Positions 13,928 through 23,126 of a stretch of DNA of 64,000 bases are shown piece after piece. Every line of letters starts with the position of its first letter. Position 1 is the first letter of the stretch. The notes under the pieces were generated by a model. That model searched no databases. It was not told the DNA's origin and was given only the letters and a program-made list of their open reading frames with translations. A program made the translations under genes and the position numbers. Source of the DNA: Pseudomonas sp. PICF141 (lineage in GTDB: Bacteria > Pseudomonadota > Gammaproteobacteria > Pseudomonadales > Pseudomonadaceae); assembly GCF_002286815.1 (NCBI RefSeq), contig NZ_MUNM01000055.1:1-64000 (forward strand), written 5' to 3'.

Positions 13928-16774
13928 TCAGACCTGCTCGAGCGCCTCGTTCAGTGCGCGTTCCAGGTCGGCCTTGTAGCGCAGATACAGATGGCTTGAA
14001 CCCTGACCATCACCGAGCAGCCCCGACAGGTCCAGATCGGTGATGTAGCAGCGATAGCGTTCGGCCTCGCGGCGCTGCTCGACGATTTCCCGGGCGACCA
14101 CGCTGAACAGTTGGTCGCCATATTCCAGTTCGCAAAATTCCCGCTGGTTGCAATATAGCGTGACCTGCACCTGCCCTGGTGCGGCTTTGCCGATGATGGC
14201 TTGCACGTCATAGAACGGCTTGTTGACGGGGGATTGCGGTGCCGGCCGGGTTTCGACGCGACGCGCCCGTGCGGTACCTGAAGGCAACAACTGGTAATAC
14301 AAAGTGTCCAGACTTAATGGTTGGGCAGCGTCCATCGGCAGCAAGGCATCACGCCGGTACTGGATCGATTGCAGGAAGCGCTGCAGCGGCACCAGCAGGC
14401 TCTGTTCGTCGTGATAGGGCAAGCGCTGCTGCCACAGGGCATTGAACTCATCCAGAACATACACCTCGGCCTGATGTTCGTTGATCCGGTAGAACACCTG
14501 AACGCAATCGGGTTGCCCCATGGGCAGGATCAGCGCCAGGTCGTGATCTTCCAGTGCCATCGGATCCAGATGAAACGGGCTGTAGCTCACCAGTTCTTCG
14601 CCAAGGTAATCGAACAGCGCTGGCAGGGTGGCGAGGGCAATGTGATTGACCTGGCCCGGCACCAGTTCCAGCACGTGGTAGTGCTGCTGGACCTGAATCA
14701 GGTAACGATGATTGAGTTTGCTCAGTAGCAGGTTCTGCGCGGTGTCGAGAATGTCCTCGACTCGCCGGGCAATGAATTGCGCGCGGTTGTGGCAGAAACA
14801 ACGTACCCGCACCTTGGGCTGTTGTGGCCCGTCCGGCAGGGTGTTGAGGTAATCGCGCAGGCAGTCGAGCAGGGCATGGGGGCCGTCAAAGCGGCTGACC
14901 AGCACTTCGTTCCAGCTATTGAGCGTGACCTGGTCCAGGGTCAGCACCAGGTTTTCCCGCACGCCGGCGTAACTCAGGGAATCGGTGCGTTCGGTGGTCA
15001 TCAGGATGTTCAGGTCGCGATGGTGCTTGAGCGGGTCGATGCCGACATTCACCAGAATCAGTACTTCGCTTGGCACGCTGGCGCGCAGTAAAGGCTCTTC
15101 GGCGACAGTACTCAGGGGCAGGGCGATGCTTTGTTGCAGGCTGCCGAGCAGGTTGAACAGTTCGAACTCGCTCAAATCGCTGGTGCCGGGATGCAGGGCC
15201 AGGCGGGTGCTGCTGTCGATCACGCCGTTGCGGTGGCACCAGGTGAGCAATTCCAATAACTGACGGCTGCGCTTGATCGGCGCGAAATGTTCCCACTCAT
15301 GGGCCGTCAGGCTGCCGTTGTACAGACCCCATTGGGTTTGCCCCGGTTCTTTCTTGTTTGGCGCCTGCACCAGCGTCAGAGTGTCTTCGGCCAGATCAGG
15401 GGCAATGCCCGGGTTGATGAATTCGACCTTGTCGGCCTTGCGCTCGAAGGCCGCGTACAAACGCCGCCCCAGTACATTGAGGTCGCGTTTGTTGATCAGG
15501 CTGACGGTCTGCTCGTTGCGGGCAAACTGCGTCAGGAAGCGGTAGCTGTAATTCAGCTCGCCGACCAAGGCTCGGCGTTCGGCGCTGACCTGGCGGACCT
15601 TCCATTGGCTGCGGCTATCGAGCAACGCAAGCTGACGCTGATCCCACTGCCATTCGTGGGCCAGGCGTTCGAGCAACGAACGCTGCCAGTTCTGGGTGCG
15701 ACCGCTGCTGCCGGTGAGTTTGCGGTTGACCTTCAAGTACAGCGCGCGGCGCACCAGCTCCAGGCGTTCCGATTCGCCCCGGGCCGTGAGGTATTCCTCG
15801 ATACGCCGGTAAACCACGACGTATGGATCCAGTTCATCCAGGTCCAGCTGATTGGCAAACACCGCCTGCTTGAAGCGCAGGCTCAGGCAGTGGACCTTGG
15901 GGTGTTCACTGGCATAGACCTCGGTCAGCAACAGTTTGAGCACGGATTTGTAGGGTGACTCAATGCCTTTGAACAATTGCCAGAGCCCGGCACCGATGAA
16001 TTCTCCGGGCGGGATATAGGCCAGATGCCCCAGGTCCAGGGTTTCGTCGGAACGGATGAAACGCTTGGATAACAGCGTGTGGGTATAACGGTCATACGCT
16101 GCCTCTTCATAAACCGGCACCAGCCACCAGATGGGGGTGCGGCCGGCCAGCCAGATCGCGGTGCGGTAGAACTCGTCCAGCAGCAGGTAATGCTGGGTGG
16201 TGCCGCAATCTTCCGAACTCAATTGGGTATCGCGCTCACCGAGCACGAACCGCGCAGGGTCGATCAGGAAGAGATGCGCCTCGGCACCCTGGCTGGCCGC
16301 CCATGTTTCAAGTAGCTGGCATTTTTTGCGCAGCTCCGTGAGCTCGCTTTCGCTCAAGTCCGGCCCGTGGCAGACCCACACGTCCATATCGCTCTGATCG
16401 GCCTGGGCCAAGGTGCCGAGGCTGCCCATCAGGAACAGGCCGTGGATCGGTCGCGGCGGGTTGCTGCCGTGGCGTGGTTTGTAGGAAAACGAGCGGGTCA
16501 GGCGCTGGGCTTCGGCGAGGGTATTGGCGTCAGGTTCGAAATTTGACAGCCCTGCCGGGGTGCTACCTGAAACGTAACCCGGCAACAGCGGATGATTGAC
16601 GTGGAAAAACAGCGGCAGCAGGCTCAGCACCGTTTGCTGGCGGGTCGATAGCCCTTCCATGGCGCGGGCCATGCGGCCCTCGTTGAGCTTCAGAAAACGG
16701 GCGCGCAACTGGCTGAGAACCTTGCGGTCGATTCCCTCGTCCAGATCGGGGCGGATTTCATGGGTGCGGGTCAT
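13928..16774 (-). CDS. cyaA: Class I adenylate cyclase
   Basis: 948 residues, the length of Pseudomonas class I cyclases. The nucleotidyltransferase-like catalytic half carries GLFLMGSLGTLAQADQSDMDVWVCH (residues about 110-134), whose serine and DxDxW aspartates bind metal and ATP. The C-terminal half is the regulatory region. It makes cAMP from ATP for the CRP homologue Vfr, a candidate site for which lies upstream of algR in this window. It stands alone, convergent with rnk. Confidence 0.95.
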   Translation of the reverse strand: MTRTHEIRPDLDEGIDRKVLSQLRARFLKLNEGRMARAMEGLSTRQQTVLSLLPLFFHVNHPLLPGYVSGSTPAGLSNFEPDANTLAEAQRLTRSFSYKPRHGSNPPRPIHGLFLMGSLGTLAQADQSDMDVWVCHGPDLSESELTELRKKCQLLETWAASQGAEAHLFLIDPARFVLGERDTQLSSEDCGTTQHYLLLDEFYRTAIWLAGRTPIWWLVPVYEEAAYDRYTHTLLSKRFIRSDETLDLGHLAYIPPGEFIGAGLWQLFKGIESPYKSVLKLLLTEVYASEHPKVHCLSLRFKQAVFANQLDLDELDPYVVVYRRIEEYLTARGESERLELVRRALYLKVNRKLTGSSGRTQNWQRSLLERLAHEWQWDQRQLALLDSRSQWKVRQVSAERRALVGELNYSYRFLTQFARNEQTVSLINKRDLNVLGRRLYAAFERKADKVEFINPGIAPDLAEDTLTLVQAPNKKEPGQTQWGLYNGSLTAHEWEHFAPIKRSRQLLELLTWCHRNGVIDSSTRLALHPGTSDLSEFELFNLLGSLQQSIALPLSTVAEEPLLRASVPSEVLILVNVGIDPLKHHRDLNILMTTERTDSLSYAGVRENLVLTLDQVTLNSWNEVLVSRFDGPHALLDCLRDYLNTLPDGPQQPKVRVRCFCHNRAQFIARRVEDILDTAQNLLLSKLNHRYLIQVQQHYHVLELVPGQVNHIALATLPALFDYLGEELVSYSPFHLDPMALEDHDLALILPMGQPDCVQVFYRINEHQAEVYVLDEFNALWQQRLPYHDEQSLLVPLQRFLQSIQYRRDALLPMDAAQPLSLDTLYYQLLPSGTARARRVETRPAPQSPVNKPFYDVQAIIGKAAPGQVQVTLYCNQREFCELEYGDQLFSVVAREIVEQRREAERYRCYITDLDLSGLLGDGQGSSHLYLRYKADLERALNEALEQV

Positions 16775-16967
16775 GTCAGCTCAATCCGGCTCGCGGGCTC
16801 GAATGTGGAGGGCTCGGGATGAGGGGCAGTTTAGCGCCTCGGCCCCGGGACTTTTAAGCTGATTTTGTATTTCTGGCGTCAGGTTTTTATCGCGCGGCGA
16901 CGGCGGGCACCAAGGTGTGCCCGCGGAAATCCCGTGACAGAGCTTTCCGTGGGCGATGCGCTGATGT

Positions 16968-17213
16968 TCAGGCTGTTTCGCGTACGGACAAAATGGTTAG
17001 AAGGGTTTGTACATTTTGAGCAGCGTCACGCCCCAGGCTGGTCAGATAACCGCCATCGGGCTGGGTAATCAATTCTTTGTCGAACAGTCGTTGGGCAGCG
17101 GCAATGGCTTTCGGGGCAGCGGTCTGATGAATTTTCAAACCTTCCTGGGAACTGTCCAGGTTGAAGAGGGCGAGGATTTCCAGTTCGGCAACCAACTCAG
17201 GGGTAAGCGACAT
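16968..17213 (-). CDS. TIGR02647 family protein
   Basis: 81 residues. MSLTPELVAELEILALFNLDSSQEGLKIH then a winged-helix-like C-terminal half (AAAQRLFDKELITQPDGGYLTSLGRDAA) is the TIGR02647 pattern, found mainly in Pseudomonas and relatives. It resembles a small DNA-binding domain, but function is not known. The ATG at 17213 is preceded by AAGTCTGGAGTCCTT. There is no close partner gene. Confidence 0.82.
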   Translation of the reverse strand: MSLTPELVAELEILALFNLDSSQEGLKIHQTAAPKAIAAAQRLFDKELITQPDGGYLTSLGRDAAQNVQTLLTILSVRETA

Positions 17214-17385
17214 AAGGACTCCAGACTTTCTAGGAATTGGACGATAGCGCTCCTAAGGTGAGCCCACTCGCGCAGCATGTCCAGTGCTCGTAACAGGGTT
17301 TTTCACTTGAGGTGGTTTCCAGTTCAGTCAGCGTCTGGGGCAAGGCAATACGGATGGATGACAAATCCATGTGGAGGCGGGCTTT

Positions 17386-17480
17386 TGTGGCGAGGGGGCT
17401 TGCCCCCGTTCGGCTGCGAAGCAGTCGCAAAGCTTTTGGGGCCGCTTCGCGACCCAACGGGGGTAAACCCCCTCGCCACA
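17386..17480. repeat. REPIN, GGCGAGGGGGCTTGCCCCC type
   Basis: Inverted pair, arms TGTGGCGAGGGGGCTTGCC and its complement with one base change (GGTAAACCC). The interior carries CGGCTGCGAAGCAGTCG hairpin sequence. Confidence 0.85.
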
Positions 17481-17505
17481 GTCCCGTGCCCGAAACGGAT
17501 TGGGC

Positions 17506-17790
17506 TTATTTCTTTTCCGGCGGCAACTCTGGCAGCGCGCGCAACGCGGTTTCATACCATTCGGTATTGAAGGCACGGTCGTCATCGAGCATGGCATCGA
17601 TTTCATAAGCCAGCACGTGGGCCATCAGGTTGAGGATTTCCTCACGCTCGTAACCCACCAGGGTCAGCTTGTTGAACGTGGCCTTGGCCGCCGGTGGATT
17701 GTCGCTTTCGATCTGGTTTTCGATGGCTTCGATCAGCGTCGTTTCGGTGAACTCTTCTTCGTCGTTGTCGATGTCAGTTGGCTCGCTCAT
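17506..17790 (-). CDS. Conserved hypothetical protein of pseudomonads
   Basis: 94 residues. The N-terminus is acidic (MSEPTDIDNDEEEFTETTLIEAIENQIESDNPPA), followed by an all-helical domain (KLTLVGYEREEILNLMAHVLAYEIDAMLDDDRAF). I recognise it as conserved in Pseudomonas at this locus, but know no function. No signal peptide, membrane segment or cofactor motif is present. The start follows a GAGGAGCCTGCC site. It is divergent from the GST gene. Confidence 0.75.
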   Translation of the reverse strand: MSEPTDIDNDEEEFTETTLIEAIENQIESDNPPAAKATFNKLTLVGYEREEILNLMAHVLAYEIDAMLDDDRAFNTEWYETALRALPELPPEKK

Positions 17791-17915
17791 GGCAGGCTCC
17801 TCAAGTTAAGGCGGCCAGTTTACCTGCATTCAGCGCTGTGATGCTGCTGGCGAGAAGTGCCCGGGCGTTCTATAACTGGCGCTGCCAACCCCTTGCACGG
17901 CCTGGAGGCTAACTA

Positions 17916-18575
17916 ATGCTCAAGCTTTATGGATTTTGCGTCAGCAACTACTACAACATGGTCAAGCTGGCGTTGCTGGAAAAGGGATTGCCGTTCGAAG
18001 AGGTGCTGTTTTACCCAGGCACTACCCCCGAGACGCTAGCGATCAGCCCGCGCGGAAAGGTCCCGGTGCTGTGTGTCGAACAAGGTTTCATCAACGAAAC
18101 CAGCGTGATTCTCGAGTACCTCGAGCAGAGCCAGACAGGCACGCCGCTGCTGCCGGACAATCCCTTCGAGCGAGCGCAGGCGCTGGCTTTGGCCAAGGAA
18201 ATCGAGTTGTACATCGAACTGCCGGCGCGCGCCTGCTACCCCGAAGCGTTTTTCGGCATGTCTGTGCCGGAGGCGATCAAGGACAAGACCAAGGCCGAGC
18301 TACTGCTGGGATTTGCCTCGCTGGGCAGGCATGGCAAATTCGCCCCCTATGTGGCGGGTGACAGCCTGAGCGTGGCCGATCTGTATTTTCTCTACAGCGT
18401 ACCGATGGCTTGTGCCGTGGCGCGGAAGCTGTTTGATATCGATCTGTTGGCCGAGATGCCGGCGGCCAGGGCGCTGCTGGAGCGTCTGGAGCACAATCGG
18501 CATGTGCAGCGGATCGCAAAGGACAAGGACGCGGCGATGCCGGCGTTCCTGGCGATGATCGCGTCCAAAAAGTAG
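17916..18575 (+). CDS. Glutathione S-transferase family protein
   Basis: 219 residues. The N-terminal thioredoxin-like domain begins MLKLYGFCVSNYYNMVKLALLEKGLPFEEV, with the glutathione-binding cis-Pro and E-S/T region at GKVPVLCVEQGFINETSVILEYLE. The C-terminal domain is helical. A cysteine replaces the usual Ser/Tyr position near residue 8, which suggests a beta/omega-like class. Substrate cannot be inferred. The start follows TGGAGGCTAACTA, a good site. Confidence 0.87.
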   Translation: MLKLYGFCVSNYYNMVKLALLEKGLPFEEVLFYPGTTPETLAISPRGKVPVLCVEQGFINETSVILEYLEQSQTGTPLLPDNPFERAQALALAKEIELYIELPARACYPEAFFGMSVPEAIKDKTKAELLLGFASLGRHGKFAPYVAGDSLSVADLYFLYSVPMACAVARKLFDIDLLAEMPAARALLERLEHNRHVQRIAKDKDAAMPAFLAMIASKK

Positions 18576-18598
18576 ACGTGTAACGATCTTGAGAATGC

Positions 18599-18671
18599 CT
18601 TCGCGGGCAAGCCTCGCTCCTACAAGGACAAATACAGTCCCCTAATGTAGGAGCGAGGCTTGCCCGCGAAG
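18599..18671. repeat. REPIN between GST and argH
   Basis: Inverted CTTCGCGGGCAAGCCTCGC-type REPs with 26-base arms. It ends 4 bases before the argH stop codon and is placed where the two genes' transcripts converge. Confidence 0.88.
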
Positions 18672-18674
18672 CTT

Positions 18675-20069
18675 TTAACGGCTGGCGAGCAACGCCTGAC
18701 CGCGAGCAACAGCCTTCTTGACCTGCGCCGGCGCCGTCCCGCCGATGTGATCGCGGGCATTCACCGAGCCTTCCAGAGTCAGCACGGCAAATACGTCCTG
18801 CTCGATCTGGTCGCTGAACTTGCGCAGTTCTTCCAGGCTCATTTCCGCCAGGTCCTTGCCGGTGTCCACGCCATACTTCACCGCATGGCCGACGATTTCG
18901 TGGCAATCCCGGAACGGCAGGCCACGGCGTACCAGGTAGTCAGCCAGGTCGGTGGCGGTGGAGAAACCGCGCAGTGCCGCTTCGCGCATCATGGCGTGCT
19001 TGGGCTTGATCGCCGGGATCATGTCGGCGAAGGCGCGTAGCGAGTCGCGCAGGGTATCGGCGGCGTCGAACAGCGGTTCCTTGTCTTCCTGGTTGTCCTT
19101 GTTGTAGGCCAGCGGCTGGCCTTTCATCAGGGTCAGCAGGCCCATCAACGCGCCGAATACCCGGCCGGTCTTGCCGCGAACCAGTTCTGGCACGTCCGGG
19201 TTTTTCTTTTGCGGCATGATCGAGCTGCCGGTGCAGAAACGGTCCGGCAGATCGATGAACTGGAACTGCGCGCTGGTCCACAACACCAATTCTTCGGAGA
19301 ACCGCGACAAGTGCATCATCGCGATGCTCGCGGCCGAGCAGAATTCGATGGCGAAGTCGCGATCGGACACGTTGTCCAGGGAATTACCACCGACCGCGTC
19401 GAAGCCCAGCAATTGAGCGGTGTACTCGCGGTCGATCGGGTACGTGGTGCCGGCCAGCGCGGCGCTGCCCAGCGGCATGCGGTTGGTGCGTTTGCGGCAG
19501 TCGACCAGGCGCTCGTAGTCGCGGCTGAGCATTTCGAACCAGGCCAGCATGTGATGCCCGAAGGTCACTGGCTGCGCGGTTTGCAGGTGAGTGAAGCCTG
19601 GCATGATGCTGGCGGCTTCGCGCTCGGCCTGCTCCAGCAAGCCTTGTTGCAGGCGGGTGATTTCGCCCAGGATCAGTTCGATCTCGTCCCGCAGCCACAG
19701 GCGGATGTCGGTGGCGACCTGATCGTTACGGCTGCGGCCGGTGTGCAGTTTTTTACCGGTTATGCCGATGCGGTCGGTCAAACGCGCCTCGATGTTCATG
19801 TGCACATCTTCAAGGTCGATGCGCCAGTCGAACTGGCCGGCCTCGATTTCACCCTGGATGGTGTTCAGGCCATCGATGATGCTGTCGCGCTCGGCATCGG
19901 TCAGCACGCCAACCTTGGCCAGCATGCTGGCGTGGGCGATCGAACCCATGATGTCGTGGCGATACAGGCGCTGGTCGAAGGTGACGGAGGCGGTGAAGCG
20001 GGCGACGAAGGCGTCGACGGGTTCACTGAAGCGGCCGCCCCAGGACTGATTGGTCTTGTCAGTGCTCAT
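18675..20069 (-). CDS. argH: Argininosuccinate lyase
   Basis: 464 residues. It cleaves argininosuccinate to arginine and fumarate. The fumarase/lyase superfamily signature GSSIMPQKKNPD is present, along with the N-terminal WGGRFSEPVDAFVARFTASV. The start MSTDKTNQSWGGRF at 20069 fits family length. The frame is open to 20345, but that extension has no homology-like sequence. It is divergent from algR, a long-conserved Pseudomonas arrangement. Confidence 0.97.
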   Translation of the reverse strand: MSTDKTNQSWGGRFSEPVDAFVARFTASVTFDQRLYRHDIMGSIAHASMLAKVGVLTDAERDSIIDGLNTIQGEIEAGQFDWRIDLEDVHMNIEARLTDRIGITGKKLHTGRSRNDQVATDIRLWLRDEIELILGEITRLQQGLLEQAEREAASIMPGFTHLQTAQPVTFGHHMLAWFEMLSRDYERLVDCRKRTNRMPLGSAALAGTTYPIDREYTAQLLGFDAVGGNSLDNVSDRDFAIEFCSAASIAMMHLSRFSEELVLWTSAQFQFIDLPDRFCTGSSIMPQKKNPDVPELVRGKTGRVFGALMGLLTLMKGQPLAYNKDNQEDKEPLFDAADTLRDSLRAFADMIPAIKPKHAMMREAALRGFSTATDLADYLVRRGLPFRDCHEIVGHAVKYGVDTGKDLAEMSLEELRKFSDQIEQDVFAVLTLEGSVNARDHIGGTAPAQVKKAVARGQALLASR

Positions 20070-20204
20070 GAATTCGCTCGTATCGGCTTGAAGAAAGATG
20101 GCGTGAAACGCTGACGCGGATAATAACAGGGTTGCCAATCCTGTCGCTGACACTGGTCGACAGGTTTTTTTCTCATCGCGCCACCCCCTGCTCGAAGCAA
20201 GCAA

Positions 20205-20219
20205 TGCGCAAATTGCGCA
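20205..20219. promoter_or_regulatory. Perfect palindrome in the argH promoter region
   Basis: TGCGCAA-A-TTGCGCA, a 15-base dyad 136 bases upstream of argH. It has the size and symmetry of a dimeric repressor operator. I cannot name the protein. Confidence 0.4.
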
Positions 20220-20464
20220 AGGATATTTTTCAATTGAGCAATATCGTCCCGGCAACCGTCTACAGTTGGACAGAGGATCAGCGCACTTCTCGATGCTGCA
20301 GCTGACTATAGAGAGAAGAGGGGTGTTCATATTGTGTATCAGCAAACCCTACGGCGATGTCTCGCCAGTGCGGGCCTGGGCCGCCAGTCACGCGGCAAAT
20401 GAAAATTTAGCCGCCGGTCTCGCGGCACTTTTTGGCCCTCGCGCTAGTCTTAGCGTGGATCGCG

Positions 20465-20478
20465 GTGACGGACGTCAC
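20465..20478 (+). promoter_or_regulatory. Candidate Vfr/CRP site upstream of algR
   Basis: GTGA-N6-TCAC, the exact CRP/Vfr core dyad, centred about 60 bases before the algR start codon and upstream of a TATCCT box (20494-20499). Vfr control of the fimS-algR locus is known in P. aeruginosa. Confidence 0.5.
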
Positions 20479-20531
20479 TTCACCTGTCTACGCTATCCTT
20501 GTGCGAGACTCACGCAGGAATCCAGCGCAAT

Positions 20532-21278
20532 ATGAATGTCCTGATCGTTGATGACGAACCCCTGGCCCGCGAGCGCCTGAGCCGAATGGTTGGCGAGCTC
20601 GAGGGATACAATGTCCTGGAGCCCAGCGCCACGAACGGCGAAGAGGCGTTGGCACTGATCGACAGCCACAAACCGGATATCGTACTGCTCGATATTCGCA
20701 TGCCCGGCCTCGATGGCCTGCAAGTGGCTGCACGATTGTGCGAACGCGAAACCCCGCCCGCCGTGGTGTTTTGCACCGGGCCCGATGAATTTGCCGTGGA
20801 AGCCCTGCAGGCCAGCGCCGTGGGCTATCTGGTGAAGCCAGTGCGCACAGAACAGTTACAGGAAGCATTAAAGAAAGCCGAGCGACCCAATCGCGTCCAG
20901 CTTGCGGCGTTGACTCGCCCGGCGGCCGAAACCGGCAGCGGTCCGCGCAGCCACATCAGCGCTCGCACCCGAAAAGGCATTGAACTGATTCCGTTGGGTC
21001 AGGTGGTCTACTTCATCGCCGACCACAAGTACGTCACCTTGCGTCATGAAGGTGGTGAAGTACTGCTCGACGAACCACTCAAGGCCCTTGAAGACGAATT
21101 TGGCGAACGTTTTGTGCGGATCCACCGCAATGCACTGGTGGCTCGCGAACGCATCGAGCGGTTGCAGCGCACGCCCCTTGGGCATTTTCAATTATTTCTC
21201 AAAGGCCTGAACGGCGATGCCCTGATCGTCAGTCGACGTCATGTGGCCGGCGTGCGCAAAATGATGCAACAGCTTTAA
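20532..21278 (+). CDS. algR: LytTR-family response regulator AlgR
   Basis: 248 residues. The receiver domain begins MNVLIVDDEPLARERL, with phospho-acceptor D54 (VLLDIRMPG) and K102 (YLVKPVR). The LytTR DNA-binding domain spans about 145-245 (GQVVYFIADHKYVTLRHEGG, RIHRNALVARERIE). AlgR controls alginate, type IV pili, biofilm and virulence functions. Its usual partner kinase gene fimS is missing upstream, so here it is an orphan in context and may be phosphorylated by a distant kinase. The start at 20532 is chosen by family alignment. Confidence 0.95.
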   Translation: MNVLIVDDEPLARERLSRMVGELEGYNVLEPSATNGEEALALIDSHKPDIVLLDIRMPGLDGLQVAARLCERETPPAVVFCTGPDEFAVEALQASAVGYLVKPVRTEQLQEALKKAERPNRVQLAALTRPAAETGSGPRSHISARTRKGIELIPLGQVVYFIADHKYVTLRHEGGEVLLDEPLKALEDEFGERFVRIHRNALVARERIERLQRTPLGHFQLFLKGLNGDALIVSRRHVAGVRKMMQQL

Positions 21279-21404
21279 AAGCGGATTTTCAGCCTGTTAC
21301 CGGACATAGAAGGCCAGGGAGGCCACGCGGTTTCTGATACAAGTCAAAGCGGATTTGGCTGAGCTGTTATTATCTGCCGTATCTATTTCAGTACGGATTG
21401 ATCC

Positions 21405-22346
21405 ATGTCCTCTCGCGAAATCCGCATCGCCACCCGCAAAAGTGCTCTCGCCCTATGGCAGGCCGAGTACGTAAAGGCTCGTCTGGAAGAGGCCCATCCG
21501 GGCCTGCTCGTGACGCTGGTTCCGATGGTCAGTCGTGGCGACAAGCTGCTCGATTCGCCGCTGTCGAAAATTGGCGGCAAGGGCCTGTTCGTCAAAGAGC
21601 TGGAAACCGCGCTGCTGGAAAACGCAGCCGACATCGCCGTGCATTCCATGAAAGACGTGCCGATGGACTTCCCTGAAGGCCTCGGTCTGTTCTGCATCTG
21701 CGAGCGCGAAGACCCACGCGATGCCTTTGTCTCCAATACCTACGCCAGTCTGGCTGAGTTGCCGCCAGGCAGCATCGTCGGCACCTCCAGCCTGCGTCGT
21801 CAGGCGCAGTTGCTGAGCCGTCGCCCGGACCTGGAAATCCGCTTCCTGCGCGGCAACGTCAATACTCGCCTGGCCAAGCTCGATGCCGGTGAATACGACG
21901 CGATCATTCTCGCCGCGGCGGGTTTGATTCGCCTGGGCTTCGAAGACCGCATCACCTCGGCCATCAGCGTCGAAGACAGTCTGCCGGCCGGTGGCCAGGG
22001 CGCGGTCGGTATCGAATGCCGTAGCGCCGACACAGAGATCCACGCGTTGCTGGCGCCGCTGCATCACCAGGACACGGCCACTCGCGTTACCGCCGAACGT
22101 GCGCTCAATAAACATCTGAATGGCGGCTGCCAGGTGCCCATCGCTTGCTACGCCGTGCTTGAAGGCGAGCAGATCTGGTTGCGCGGTTTGGTGGGGGATC
22201 CGGGCGGCGGTCTGTTGCTCAGCGCGCAGGCCCGGGCGCCGCGGGCTGATGCCCAGGCTTTGGGTGTGCAAGTGGCTGAAGACCTGCTGAACCAGGGCGC
22301 TGCCGACATTTTGAAAGCAGTCTACGGCGAGGCGGGGCACGAGTGA
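21405..22346 (+). CDS. hemC: Porphobilinogen deaminase (hydroxymethylbilane synthase)
   Basis: 313 residues. It assembles four porphobilinogens into hydroxymethylbilane on a dipyrromethane cofactor bound to C242 (NGGCQVPIACY). The N-terminal SSREIRIATRKSALALWQAE, the substrate loop RFLRGNVNTRLAKLD and the active-site DIAVHSMKDVP with its catalytic Asp are all present. It is first of hemC-hemD-hemX-hemY, overlapping hemD by 4 bases. Confidence 0.97.
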   Translation: MSSREIRIATRKSALALWQAEYVKARLEEAHPGLLVTLVPMVSRGDKLLDSPLSKIGGKGLFVKELETALLENAADIAVHSMKDVPMDFPEGLGLFCICEREDPRDAFVSNTYASLAELPPGSIVGTSSLRRQAQLLSRRPDLEIRFLRGNVNTRLAKLDAGEYDAIILAAAGLIRLGFEDRITSAISVEDSLPAGGQGAVGIECRSADTEIHALLAPLHHQDTATRVTAERALNKHLNGGCQVPIACYAVLEGEQIWLRGLVGDPGGGLLLSAQARAPRADAQALGVQVAEDLLNQGAADILKAVYGEAGHE

Positions 22347-23110
22347 CCGGCTGGCGCCTGTTGCTGACACGCCCTGCGCAGGAGTCGGCGGCGCTCGCCC
22401 GGGTGCTGGCCGACGCGGGGGTTTTCAGCAGCACGTTGCCGCTTTTGGATATCGAGCCGATTCCTGCCTCTGACACAATGCGCGAAGTGATTCAGCACCT
22501 GGAAAACTATCGCGCGGTGATCGTGGTCAGCAAACCGGCCGCCAGAATCGCTGTCGATCTGCTCAACCAGTACGGGTCGCAGCCATCGGGCCTGAAGTGG
22601 TTCAGCGTGGGCGCGGCGACGGCGCAGATTCTCAAGGACAGCGGGCTGGATGTGAGCTTCCCGGTGGACGGCGATGACAGCGAAGCCTTGCTTGAGCTTG
22701 CGCCGTTGCGCGAGGCTGTCGTCGGCCCTGATCCGCGGGTGCTGATCCTGCGCGGGGAGGGTGGGCGCGAGCTGCTGGCTGAGCGTTTACGTGAGCTTGG
22801 TGCTAGTGTCGAATATCTGGAGTTGTACCGGCGCGGTTTACCGCGGTACCCGTCGGCGACCTTGCCAGACCGGATCAGGGCGGAACGCTTGAACGGGCTG
22901 GTGGTCAGCAGTGGACAGGGTTTTGAGCACCTGCACCGATTGGCTGGCGATGCCTGGCCGAGCATGGTGCGGTTGCCGTTGTTTGTTCCAAGCCCCAGGG
23001 TCGCCGCGCTGGCACATGCCGCCGGGGCCCAAACAGTTGTGGATTGTCGTGGCGCCAGTGCCGCGGCCTTGCTGGCGGCGTTACGGGAACATCCCGTGCC
23101 CGTTTTCTAA
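22343..23110 (+). CDS. hemD: Uroporphyrinogen-III synthase
   Basis: 255 residues from a GTG at 22343 that overlaps the hemC stop (GTGA), so it is translationally coupled. It cyclises hydroxymethylbilane to uroporphyrinogen III. HemD sequences vary widely, but GWRLLLTRPAQESAALARVLADAG and the hinge region with LILRGEGGRELLAERLRELGASVEYLELYRR are typical. It directly follows the enzyme making its substrate. Confidence 0.95.
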   Translation: MTGWRLLLTRPAQESAALARVLADAGVFSSTLPLLDIEPIPASDTMREVIQHLENYRAVIVVSKPAARIAVDLLNQYGSQPSGLKWFSVGAATAQILKDSGLDVSFPVDGDDSEALLELAPLREAVVGPDPRVLILRGEGGRELLAERLRELGASVEYLELYRRGLPRYPSATLPDRIRAERLNGLVVSSGQGFEHLHRLAGDAWPSMVRLPLFVPSPRVAALAHAAGAQTVVDCRGASAAALLAALREHPVPVF

Positions 23111-23126
23111 TGCAAAGGATGGATAC

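Larger units (their letters stand above)
20070..20531. other. argH-algR intergenic region, no fimS gene
   Basis: 462 bases between divergent argH and algR. P. aeruginosa has the sensor gene fimS (algZ) here, but no histidine-kinase reading frame exists in this gap. It contains a perfect 15-base palindrome (20205-20219) and a Vfr/CRP-like site (20465-20478). Confidence 0.75.
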
